Source: Candidatus Ribeiella danica (lineage in GTDB: Bacteria; Chloroflexota; Chloroflexia; Chloroflexales; Roseiflexaceae). Taken from it: a stretch of 64,000 nt of DNA. The DNA lies in assembly GCA_016717335.1 (NCBI GenBank), contig JADKFS010000001.1:1364001-1428000 (forward strand), in the 5' to 3' direction. Below the pieces are notes generated by a model. That model did no database searches, was not told the origin of the DNA, and saw nothing but the letters and a program-made list of their open reading frames with translations. Positions 33,929-41,461 of the stretch are shown here, in pieces. Both the position numbers and the translations under genes were made by a program. Position 1 is the first letter of the stretch. Each line of letters starts with the position of its first letter.

Positions 33929-35389
33929 ATGCTCTTTCTGCTCTTGCTGCTCCCCTCGGTCCTGGCGGCGCTGCTGGCCTTTGTCGTGCGCCCCTACCGC
34001 GCGCCGGTGGGCTGGGCCGGCGCGCTGCTCTCGCTCATCTCGCTCGGCGCGGCGCTGGCCTTTGCGGCGCTGGCGCTCGCGGGCGGCGAGACGCCGACCT
34101 TCGGCCCCGGGCAGCTCTTCCGGGCCGACAGCCTGGCCGCCCTGCTGATGATCTGCGTGGCGTCCGCCGCCGCGCTCACGCTGTTCCTCAGCCCGGGCCT
34201 GGGCGGCGAGACGCCGTACGACACCGCGCAGCTGCGCCGCTATCACATCTTCATCAACCTGTTCATCGCCGCGATGCTGCTAGCGGTATCGACCAACAAC
34301 GTCGGGATCATGTGGATTGCGGTCGAGGCCACGACGATCTTCTCGGCGCTGATCATCCCGCTCACGCTCACCAAGGCCTCGGTCGAGGCGTCGTGGAAGT
34401 ACATCATGATCGGCTCGGTCGGCATCGCGCTGGCCTTCGCGGGAACGGTGCTCGGCTACTTTGACTTCGTCACCCAGGCCGCGCCGGTCGAGAGCGCGCT
34501 GAACTGGCCGGTGCTGCTGGGCAGCGCGCCGCTGCTGCACCCCACGGTCATACGCCTGGCGTTCGTCTTCATCCTGGTGGGCTACGGGACGAAGGCCGGC
34601 ATCGCGCCGATGCACGCCTGGAAGCCAGACGCCTACGGCGAGGCGCCCGCGCCGCTCGGCGCGCTGATGTCCTCGGCCCTATTCGCCGTGGCAATGTACG
34701 CGATCATACGCTGGAAAGTTGTGGTCGACGCGACGGTGGGCGGCGGCTACACCGACAACCTGCTGTTCGCGCTCGGCATGCTCTCGCTGCTCGTCGGCAG
34801 CTTCAGCCTGGTGCTGGCGCGCAACTACAAGCGCATGCTGGCGTACTCGAGCATCGAGCACACCGGGCTGATCTGCCTGGGCCTGGGCCTCGGCCCGCTC
34901 GGGGTGTTCGCCGCGCTGCTGCACCTGGTCAACCACACGGTCGCCAAGTCGCTGGTCTTTTTCCTGGTGGGCAATATCGAGCGGCGATACGGCTCGCCGC
35001 TGATCGAGAACGTGCGCGGGCTGCTCAAGGTAATGCCGTGGACTGGCGGGCTGTTCGCCGCCGGGCTGCTCGCGCTGATCGGCCTGCCGCCGTTCGGCCT
35101 GTTCATCAGCGAGTTCGCACTGTTCCGCGCCGGGTTCGCACTCAGCCACCCGTGGCTGATGGGCGCGACCCTGGCGCTGCTGGCGGTGGCCTTTGTCGCC
35201 TTTATCAGCCATCTCAACCGTATGCTGTACGGCCGGCCGCCCGAGAGCGTGGCCGTGGGCGAGGCCGGCGGCTGGCGGATCGCGCCGCTGCTGCTCAGCC
35301 TTGCCACGCTGGTCGTGCTTGGCCTGACGCTCCCCGCGCCGCTCGCAGCGCTGCTGAACCAGATTGTCGCGATCGTCTCGCGATCGTGA
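33929..35389 (+). CDS. hyfF: HyfF-like antiporter subunit (NuoN/M family)
   Basis: The 486-residue protein is the second antiporter-type subunit. Motifs are NNVGIMWIAVEATTIFSALI (conserved Glu), VGYGTKAGIAPMHAWKPDAY, LARNYKRMLAYSSIEHTGLI (conserved Lys) and HLVNHTVAKSLVFFLVGNI. It has about fourteen membrane segments and no signal peptide cleavage site. ATG 33929 follows GGATGG. Together with the HyfB-like protein it gives the complex two pump modules, more than a simple Ech-type complex. Confidence 0.9.
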   Translation: MLFLLLLLPSVLAALLAFVVRPYRAPVGWAGALLSLISLGAALAFAALALAGGETPTFGPGQLFRADSLAALLMICVASAAALTLFLSPGLGGETPYDTAQLRRYHIFINLFIAAMLLAVSTNNVGIMWIAVEATTIFSALIIPLTLTKASVEASWKYIMIGSVGIALAFAGTVLGYFDFVTQAAPVESALNWPVLLGSAPLLHPTVIRLAFVFILVGYGTKAGIAPMHAWKPDAYGEAPAPLGALMSSALFAVAMYAIIRWKVVVDATVGGGYTDNLLFALGMLSLLVGSFSLVLARNYKRMLAYSSIEHTGLICLGLGLGPLGVFAALLHLVNHTVAKSLVFFLVGNIERRYGSPLIENVRGLLKVMPWTGGLFAAGLLALIGLPPFGLFISEFALFRAGFALSHPWLMGATLALLAVAFVAFISHLNRMLYGRPPESVAVGEAGGWRIAPLLLSLATLVVLGLTLPAPLAALLNQIVAIVSRS

Positions 35390-35400
35390 AGGATACGCGC

Positions 35401-36981
35401 ATGACCGACTTCGCCCGCCTGCAATCCGCCCTGGCGCAGCAGCTCGATCGCCAGGTCACGAGTATCCGCATCTGGCGCGGCAACGAGCTGCAGCTCCAGC
35501 TCGCGCGGGCCGCCGCGCCGCGCCTGGCCGAGCTGCTGCGCGCCGACTTCGCGGCCGAGCTGCTGCTGATGGTCGCCAACGATCGCCGGGCCGACCGCGG
35601 CGTCTTCGAGATCCACTACCTGTTCGCGAACGATCGCGACGGCTGGTTCGTGCACGCCAGCAGCGACCTCCCGGCGGACGACCCGACCATCCCCTCGCTG
35701 GCGACGTTCTACTACCCGGCCTCGCGCTTCGAGCGCGAGATCAAAGACCTGTTCGGCATCGAGGCGGCCGGGCGCCCCGACGACCGCCCGCTGGTCCGGC
35801 ACGCCTTCTGGCCGGAGACGTTCTTCCCGCTGCGGAAGGACGCCGTGCCGCCCGAATCGTTCGAGGACGACGGCACGCCCTTCCCGTTCCTGCCGGTGAG
35901 CGGCGAGGGCGTCTACGAGATCCCGGTCGGGCCGGTGCACGCGGGCGTGATCGAGCCGGGGCACTTCCGCTTCAGCGTGGTGGGCGAGACCGTGATCGAC
36001 TTGAAGATCCGGCTCTACTTCACCCACAAGGGGACCGAGAAGCTGTTCGAGGGCCGCTCGCCCGCGGCAGGCGTCGAGCTGGCCGAGCGCATCTCCGGCG
36101 ACAGCACGGTCGGCCACGCGCTGGCCTACTGCCAGGCGCTGGAGTCGCTCGCGGGGGCCGCCGTGCCGCCGCGCGCCGCATACCTGCGCGTCATCCTGCT
36201 GGAGATGGAGCGGCTGTACAACCATATCGCCGACGTTGGCGCGATCGCGAACGATACCGGCTTCGCCGTCGCCCACGCGCACTGCTTCCGCATCCGCGAG
36301 CGGCTGCTGCGCCTGAACAAGCGCCTGACCGGCAACCGGCTGCTGCGCGGCGGCATCATTCCCGGCGGGGTCGGCCGCGCGCTCCCGCCCGACCTCGACC
36401 TGGTGGCCGAGCTCGACGCGATCCTGGCCGACTTCGACGAGATCGTCGAGATCAGCCTGGGCAACACGATGCTGATGGATCGATTGGTGGGGACCGGGCA
36501 GCTGGCCCGGCAGACCGCGATCGACCACGGCGTGCTGGGCTACGTCGCGCGCGCGTCCGGCATCGACGTGGACGTCCGGCGGGATCACCCCTTTGCCGCG
36601 TACGGCGCGCTGCAGGTCAAGGTGCCGGCCTTCGACACAGGCGATGTGTACGCCCGGACCATGGTGCGCGTGGCCGAGGTGCGCGAGTCGGTGAGGCTGA
36701 TCAAGCAGGCTCTGCCGCACAGCGCGAGCGGGCCGCTCGCCGCGCCGCTCGGCCGGCTGCCCGCGTTCGAGCCGGCCTTCGGCATTGTGGAGGGCTGGCG
36801 CGGCGCGATCGTCCACTGGGTCATGGCCGATCGCGACAACACGCTCTACCGGGTCAAGGTCAAAGATCCCTCGTTCGTGAACTGGCCCGCGCTGTCGTTT
36901 GCGGTGCTCAAGAACATCGTGCCGGACTTCCCGCTGTGCAACAAGTCATTCAACCAGTCATACTCAGGGAACGATCTGTAG
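35401..36981 (+). CDS. hyfG: HyfG/HycE-like large subunit (NuoC-NuoD fusion) lacking the Ni-Fe cysteines
   Basis: The 526-residue protein has an N-terminal NuoC-like part (ATFYYPASRFEREIKDLFGI at 101-120) fused to a NuoD/HycE-like part (GPVHAGVIEPGHFRFSVVGE). In active hydrogenases the Ni-Fe site is held by RICGxC near the start of the D part and DPCxxC at the C-terminus. Here the first reads RISGDS (Ser232, Ser235) and the last FPLCNKS (Cys513, Ser516), so three of four ligands are serine. H2 chemistry is therefore unlikely. This places it with Ehr-type, hydrogenase-related complexes. ATG 35401 follows GAAGGATACG. The C-terminus is not followed by the usual processed extension. Confidence 0.88.
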   Translation: MTDFARLQSALAQQLDRQVTSIRIWRGNELQLQLARAAAPRLAELLRADFAAELLLMVANDRRADRGVFEIHYLFANDRDGWFVHASSDLPADDPTIPSLATFYYPASRFEREIKDLFGIEAAGRPDDRPLVRHAFWPETFFPLRKDAVPPESFEDDGTPFPFLPVSGEGVYEIPVGPVHAGVIEPGHFRFSVVGETVIDLKIRLYFTHKGTEKLFEGRSPAAGVELAERISGDSTVGHALAYCQALESLAGAAVPPRAAYLRVILLEMERLYNHIADVGAIANDTGFAVAHAHCFRIRERLLRLNKRLTGNRLLRGGIIPGGVGRALPPDLDLVAELDAILADFDEIVEISLGNTMLMDRLVGTGQLARQTAIDHGVLGYVARASGIDVDVRRDHPFAAYGALQVKVPAFDTGDVYARTMVRVAEVRESVRLIKQALPHSASGPLAAPLGRLPAFEPAFGIVEGWRGAIVHWVMADRDNTLYRVKVKDPSFVNWPALSFAVLKNIVPDFPLCNKSFNQSYSGNDL

Positions 36982-36990
36982 CGAACGTCG

Positions 36991-37479
36991 TCAAATGTCG
37001 ATCGCCGTCAGCTCGTGCGCGCCGAGCGTCAGCGAAATCTCCCCGCCGTGATGGAGGTCATGCTCGATCAGGTGCCAGATCACCCACTGGCGTGTGAACG
37101 AGTAGTGCTCGCCGCGGCGCTCGCCGGAAAACGTATACGCCAGATCGGCCTGCGTCCAGCGCGTCAGGGCCGCCTGCATCACCTGCCAGGTCGTCGCGAG
37201 CCCTTCCGCAAGCTCGGCGGCGTCGCGCGTCGGCATCCCCGGGCGGTCCCACTCCGCCAACGCGGCAAGCGCCTCGCCGCCCTCGCCCATCAGCCCGTGA
37301 AGCCAACGACCGCGCGCACCGATCATGTGCGTCGCGATCTCGCCCACTGAGCGAAGGTGCGGGGCCGCGCGCAGCGTCAGCTGATCGGGCGTCAGCGGCC
37401 TGAGGGCCTTGATCAGCAGCGCCTGATAGTCGCTCCAGCCCTTGGAGAACGCCGCGAGGGGAGCAAGTGGTTCAGCCAT
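36991..37479 (-). CDS. DinB/YfiT-family putative metalloenzyme
   Basis: The 162-residue four-helix-bundle protein carries the His triad of the DinB superfamily: His in GEIATHMIGARGRW and two in WHLIEHDLHHGGEISL. Members bind divalent metal and include thiol transferases and damage-inducible proteins; the reaction here is unknown. The ATG at 37479 follows AAAGGAGA. It converges on the complex operon, ending 9 bp after its last stop codon. Confidence 0.82.
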   Translation of the reverse strand: MAEPLAPLAAFSKGWSDYQALLIKALRPLTPDQLTLRAAPHLRSVGEIATHMIGARGRWLHGLMGEGGEALAALAEWDRPGMPTRDAAELAEGLATTWQVMQAALTRWTQADLAYTFSGERRGEHYSFTRQWVIWHLIEHDLHHGGEISLTLGAHELTAIDI

Positions 37480-37531
37480 CGATCCGGTCTCCTTTCAGAC
37501 TTCGCCCATCTGCTCTGCGTGAGCGGTACCC

Positions 37532-38023
37532 CTACCCAGCAGCAAGATCTGCTCCCTCCTGCTGCGCCAGGCGGCGCGTCTCGATCCACGACTCGGCGGC
37601 GCGCTGGGCGCCCACCGGCCCGCCGTACTTGCCGTCGGCGAAGTAGCGCCGGCGGTCGGCGTAGGCCAGGTAGCCGCGGTTGCGATCGTACTCGGCCCGC
37701 ACGACCCGCCAGGTGCGGCCAGATCGGCGCGGGCGATCGACCGTCTGACGCATCGCATTACGCCAGGCGATCGCGCGGCGCAGCGCCTGCTCGGCCCCGC
37801 CGTGCAGCGAGTCGGCAAACTGGCGGTGGATCTCGCTGCTGCCGACATAGACGCGCGCGCGCCAGGCGTGCTCGCCACCATCCGCGCCGGGGCGGTCGAT
37901 CCGTGTCAGGCCGGTGCGGTCGGCCCCGGCGACGCGCGCGAGCAGCGCATCGAGCACGAACGGCGCGAAGTCCAGCTCCCAGTCCGTCGAGTCGGCGGGT
38001 AAAATTTTTCGAATGGTTGGCAT
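37532..38023 (-). CDS. Hypothetical protein with two AP2-like repeats
   Basis: The 163-residue protein contains two similar modules. The first runs WRARVYVGSSEIHRQFAD to AEQALRRAIAWRNAM; the second runs RAEYDRNRGYLAYADRRRYF to GPVGAQRAAESWIETRR. Each has strands rich in Arg/Tyr, then a G-G-x-x-A turn and an amphipathic helix. This resembles the three-strand-plus-helix AP2 DNA-binding domain found in plants, phages and homing endonucleases. The assignment is from pattern only. The start codon is followed by a hydrophobic-acidic cap (WELDFAPFVLDALLARV). A TATAAT (38090-38095, minus strand) may be its -10. Confidence 0.55.
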   Translation of the reverse strand: MPTIRKILPADSTDWELDFAPFVLDALLARVAGADRTGLTRIDRPGADGGEHAWRARVYVGSSEIHRQFADSLHGGAEQALRRAIAWRNAMRQTVDRPRRSGRTWRVVRAEYDRNRGYLAYADRRRYFADGKYGGPVGAQRAAESWIETRRLAQQEGADLAAG

Positions 38024-38301
38024 CGAATCTCAGCTATGCATGGCGCCGCCCACTCGTGATCGGCGCAAGCGCCATCACACGGCGCGCTCATTATAGCTGA
38101 AGTCTGGAGTGCGCCGCGCTGGTGCCGGCCAGGTAGCGCAGCTGTGCTATTCTGAGTCATTATGAGCCTTAGTGCAAGCTGGCGCACCTATGATTCGCCT
38201 TGCAGCGACAGACGACAGACGGCAAGTGCATCGTCGATCGCCTCGCAAACTAGGATCGAACAGGCGGCGCTTGCACGTAGTCGGGAGGCATCCGGAAAAC
38301 G

Positions 38302-38676
38302 ATGTGCCAGACGCGCATCCTGGTGGTAGACGACGAGCCGGACATCCGCACGATCCTGCGCAGGCTGCTGATGCGCGAAGGGTTCTGTGTGGCCGAGGCC
38401 GGCGACGGGCTGGAGGCGATCGACGCGGCGCAGCGCTGCGACGTGCAGGCGATCGTGATGGACATCAACATGCCGCGCATGAGCGGCACCGAGGCGCTGC
38501 GGCGGCTGCGCGAGATGCCGCGCTTCGAGAAGACGCCGATCATGATCATCACGGGCAACTTCCTGGGCGGCAGCTACACGGCGCCGACCGCCTTCGGCGA
38601 TGTGACGATCATTCCCAAGCCGCTCGACCTCGACGCGCTGCTTGCGGCGATCCAGGAGGCTGTGCGTCCCTGTTGA
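38302..38676 (+). CDS. Stand-alone response regulator receiver (CheY-like)
   Basis: The 124-residue protein is one receiver domain: acidic pair in ILVVDDEPDIRT, phospho-acceptor Asp near residue 54 in AIVMDINMPRMSG, Thr in IMIITGNF and Lys in TIIPKPLDLDAL. There is no output domain, so it acts by protein contact. A GGGAGGC lies about 13 bp before the ATG, a little further than usual. No kinase is adjacent; the two kinases at 4.8-8.8 kb are candidate partners only by being in the same window. Confidence 0.88.
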   Translation: MCQTRILVVDDEPDIRTILRRLLMREGFCVAEAGDGLEAIDAAQRCDVQAIVMDINMPRMSGTEALRRLREMPRFEKTPIMIITGNFLGGSYTAPTAFGDVTIIPKPLDLDALLAAIQEAVRPC

Positions 38677-38971
38677 GCGGCAAGGGCTAAGGTAAGCAAG
38701 AGCTCGCTTGCCGGATACTCCTCCCCTGCCCCTCTCCTCGCCCCCGCCCGTGAAGCGCTTTTGAAGCGCTCGCGGTGCTACACTCGCCCCATCACCAGAT
38801 CGTCCCCGATGCACGGACGAGCGCACTGCATAAACGGCTAAAAGGGAGGGGTGTTGGGGAGGGCTTGGCCCTCCCCAAAGCCTCATCCAAACGTTCGTTT
38901 TCAGCGCAGCGTGCTATATCGCCCATCGTCTACTGTCTGGGCGCACCCATGATGAAAGAGGAGGCACGATC
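38677..38971. other. Gene-free gap with a short hairpin
   Basis: This gap holds a CCCCTGCCCCTCTCC half-repeat (38725-38745), an 11-bp hairpin (38854-38864 and 38868-38878) and no coding sequence I can support. AGAGGAGGC at its end is the ribosome site of the next gene. Confidence 0.5.
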
Positions 38972-39877
38972 ATGATCCTGGTAGTAGGAGCAACCGGCCT
39001 GGTCGGTGGCGAGACGTGCCGTCTGCTACGCGAGGCCGGCCAGCCCGTGCGCGCGTTGGTGCGCGCCGCCTCGGCGCCCGAGAAGGTCGCGCGGCTGCAA
39101 GCGCTGGGCTGCGAGGTCGTCGTCGGCGACGTGCGCGATCGCGTGTCGCTCGACGCGGCCTGCAAAGGCGCGAACGCGGTGATCACGACCGTCTCGTCCA
39201 TGCCCTTCAGCTGGAGCCCGCCCGACAACACCGTCGAGACCGTCGACCTGAACGGGCAGAAGCGGCTGGTCGACGCCGCTCTGGCCGCCGGCGTGGGCCA
39301 CTACGTCTACGTGGCGTTCTCAGGCAACATGGACCGCAACTTCCCGCTGCGCAACGCCAAGCGCGCCGTGGAGGATCACCTGCGCCTGAGCGGGCTCAGC
39401 TACACCATCCTGCGCCCGAGCTACTTCATGGAGGTCTGGTTCAGCCCGGCGGTCGGCTTCGACGTTGCGGGCGCATCGGCGACGATCTACGGCGCCGGGC
39501 AGGACAAGATCAGCTGGATTTCGCTCGCCGACGTCGCGAAGTTCGCGGTGGCCGCGCTCGACAACCCGGCCGCGCGCGACACGACGATCGAGCTGGGCGG
39601 GCCGGCGGCGCTCAGCCCCCTGGAAGTGGTCACGATCTTTGAGGATCTCACCGGCCGTGACTTCACGGTGATGCACGTGCCGGCCGAGGCGCTGGAGGCG
39701 CAGCAGGCCACCGCGTCCGACGACATGATGCGCTCGTTCTCCGGGCTCATGCGCTGCTACGCGGCCGGCGACGCGATCCCCATGGAGGCGACGCTGCGCG
39801 ACTTCCCGCTGGCGCTGACCTCGGTGCAGGACTACGCGCGGCGAGTGGTGGCGGCCGAGCCGGTCGCGGCCGTGTAG
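38972..39877 (+). CDS. NAD(P)-binding NmrA/atypical SDR-family protein
   Basis: The 301-residue protein begins with the dinucleotide-binding motif ILVVGATGLVGGETCRLL (GxxGxxG) and continues VVVGDVRDRVSLDAACKGAN, as in NmrA/YesF-type atypical short-chain dehydrogenases. SGLSYTILRPSYFMEVW is the usual substrate-domain motif; the Tyr-x-x-x-Lys active site of classical SDRs is not evident. These proteins act as redox sensors or reductases. The ATG follows AGAGGAGGCACGATC. Confidence 0.85.
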   Translation: MILVVGATGLVGGETCRLLREAGQPVRALVRAASAPEKVARLQALGCEVVVGDVRDRVSLDAACKGANAVITTVSSMPFSWSPPDNTVETVDLNGQKRLVDAALAAGVGHYVYVAFSGNMDRNFPLRNAKRAVEDHLRLSGLSYTILRPSYFMEVWFSPAVGFDVAGASATIYGAGQDKISWISLADVAKFAVAALDNPAARDTTIELGGPAALSPLEVVTIFEDLTGRDFTVMHVPAEALEAQQATASDDMMRSFSGLMRCYAAGDAIPMEATLRDFPLALTSVQDYARRVVAAEPVAAV

Positions 39878-39887
39878 CCGACCCAAC

Positions 39888-39925
39888 GGCACGCGCCCCG
39901 ACCCTTGCGGATCGGGGCGCGTGCC
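39888..39925. terminator. 14-bp hairpin between convergent genes
   Basis: GGCACGCGCCCCGA and TCGGGGCGCGTGCC pair perfectly around a 10-nt loop, between the convergent NmrA-like and ssb genes. It is a good bidirectional terminator candidate, though without a T-tract. Confidence 0.6.
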
Positions 39926-39950
39926 GCGCTCAGGCGAACACCTCATCAGG

Positions 39951-40361
39951 CTAGAACGGCAGATCCTCGACCGTCTCCTCGACGGCCGGCTCGGCATCGT
40001 CCTGCGACTCCTGACGCGGGTCCAGGAACAGGACCTCCTCTGCGCGAACCACCATTCTCCAGCGCTTCTGGCCAGTCTCGCGGTCCTCCCACGAGCGGGT
40101 GTGCAAGCTGCCGGTCACGCGCACGCGGCTACCCTTGTGGATCGCGCGCGTGCACAGCTCGGCCAGCTTCTCCCAGGCCTCGACCGGCGTCCAATCGGTC
40201 TCGATGACACGGGCGCCGTCCTCGCTCCGCCCCGCCCAGCGCTTGGTCGCAACCCGAAAGTTGCAGACGGCCGCGCCCGACGTGAAGAGCCGCTGCTCCG
40301 GCTCCGCCCCAACCCAACCGATCAGCTCGACCCGATTCAGCGTGCCCTTGATCTGTTCCAT
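39951..40361 (-). CDS. ssb: Single-stranded DNA-binding protein
   Basis: The 136-residue protein has the OB fold of bacterial SSB: LNRVELIGWVGAEPEQRL, then ATKRWAGRSEDG and TDWTPVEAWEKLAELCTRAI, then RVRVTGSLHTRSWED. It ends in an acidic tail and the tip EDLPF, which recruits replication and repair partners. The linker is very short, making the protein smaller than E. coli SSB. It lies 171 bp downstream of the hypothetical gene on the same strand. Confidence 0.93.
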   Translation of the reverse strand: MEQIKGTLNRVELIGWVGAEPEQRLFTSGAAVCNFRVATKRWAGRSEDGARVIETDWTPVEAWEKLAELCTRAIHKGSRVRVTGSLHTRSWEDRETGQKRWRMVVRAEEVLFLDPRQESQDDAEPAVEETVEDLPF

Positions 40362-40532
40362 GACTCGTACCTCTTGTATGTGTTCATCCCATTGTTGCCA
40401 GCCACGGCGGCTGGCTTCAGTTACTGTACCGCAGTCGATCGGAGAAGGTTACGGGGCAATATAGTAATTCTCCAACTCCAATTCTGTCATCGGAGCAGTG
40501 GGAGCGAGGGCGCAATTACAGCATGCGCTCGA

Positions 40533-41258
40533 TCAGAGCGCCGGCTCGTGGGCCGGGCGCCGCGGGGTGACCGGCCGCTGCAGGTCGCGCAGCAAGGCCG
40601 AGGCCTGGTCGTAGGTCAGGCCGTGCGCGACCACGCCGAAGCGCTTGCGCGACTCCATGTCGAGGTCGAGCCCGTGCTGCTGGGCCAGCCGCTCCATCGC
40701 GTGGAGCTGCTTCTCGTTGACCGGCGCGCCGTCGGCCGGCCTGGCAGGCTGCGCGGCGCTGCTCGCGCCCGCAGGCGCGCTCGCGGGTGCGCTTGCTTTG
40801 GCGCGGCCCGCGTCGCCGTAGGTCTGGCGCTCCTCCGACAGCTTCTTCAGGCCGTCGATGAAGCTGCTGGCCTGGCCCTTCGTCATCGTCACCAGGTCGA
40901 CGCTCTGCTCCTCGGCGTAGGCGGCCAGCTGCTCGCTGTTCCAGCTCATCTGGTCCTGCAGCGTGGCGATGTAGTTGCGCTGCTTGTCGCTGGCGGGCGA
41001 GTCGGGGTCGCGCACGGTGATCGGGGCCGGCGCGCCGATCGTGCTGCGAATGTCGGCGATCTGCGCCTCGGCGGCCTCTCTCTGGGCGCGGTAGATCCGC
41101 CAGCCCAAGTCGACCGCCTGGGCCACCTCGTCGTCGGAGGCGTCCAGCGGGAGCGCGATCGTCTCTTCGAGCGTGATGAAGTCTTCGCCGATGCGGATGG
41201 CGGCGCGGTAGGTGCGCGCGATCGTGCGCTCGTCGCCGCTCTTGCGTGGGGTTGCCAT
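40533..41258 (-). CDS. Hypothetical protein upstream of ssb
   Basis: The 241-residue protein (ATG 41258 behind AGGACAGGACA) is not a family I can name. The N-terminal 80 residues form a strand-helix unit (RTYRAAIRIGEDFITLEETI). Two related helical repeats follow: SDKQRNYIATLQDQ...KGQASSFIDGLKKL and NEKQLHAMERLAQQ...YDQASALLRDL, joined by an Ala/Pro/Ser linker. The 'xxKQ...L...T..QAS..I..L' pattern recurs in small DNA-related proteins of phages and bacteria. Its position before ssb suggests, but does not show, a role with single-stranded DNA. Confidence 0.7.
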   Translation of the reverse strand: MATPRKSGDERTIARTYRAAIRIGEDFITLEETIALPLDASDDEVAQAVDLGWRIYRAQREAAEAQIADIRSTIGAPAPITVRDPDSPASDKQRNYIATLQDQMSWNSEQLAAYAEEQSVDLVTMTKGQASSFIDGLKKLSEERQTYGDAGRAKASAPASAPAGASSAAQPARPADGAPVNEKQLHAMERLAQQHGLDLDMESRKRFGVVAHGLTYDQASALLRDLQRPVTPRRPAHEPAL

Positions 41259-41386
41259 TGTCCTGTCCTCCCGCCCGGACGGCATGGGCTGGTCGCTCGA
41301 CCGGGCTACTCTTGTTTATCGTCTGTTCTCGTCCCTAACGTTCGGTCGCTTCAGCCCCGCAGCGCCGCAGGAGAAGGGGTGGCTAT

Positions 41387-41415
41387 AGTATAGCACAAAT
41401 GTGTGGTTTTAGCAA
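41387..41415 (-). promoter_or_regulatory. Candidate promoter of the gene upstream of ssb
   Basis: On the minus strand TTGCTA (41410-41415), a 17-bp spacer and TATACT (41387-41392, in TGCTATACT) lie about 130 bp upstream of the start. A fragment of the GC-rich repeat (GGGGGCTGCGCGCCCC) is at 41433-41450. Confidence 0.5.
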
Positions 41416-41461
41416 GATCGATTTGTTTCGCGGGGGCTGCGCGCCCCGGGAGAGTCAACCA

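Noticed and set aside
35401..36981. Active [NiFe] hydrogenase large subunit
   Set aside because: Three of four Ni-Fe ligand cysteines are replaced by serine and no maturation genes (hypA-F) or C-terminal processing signal are visible.
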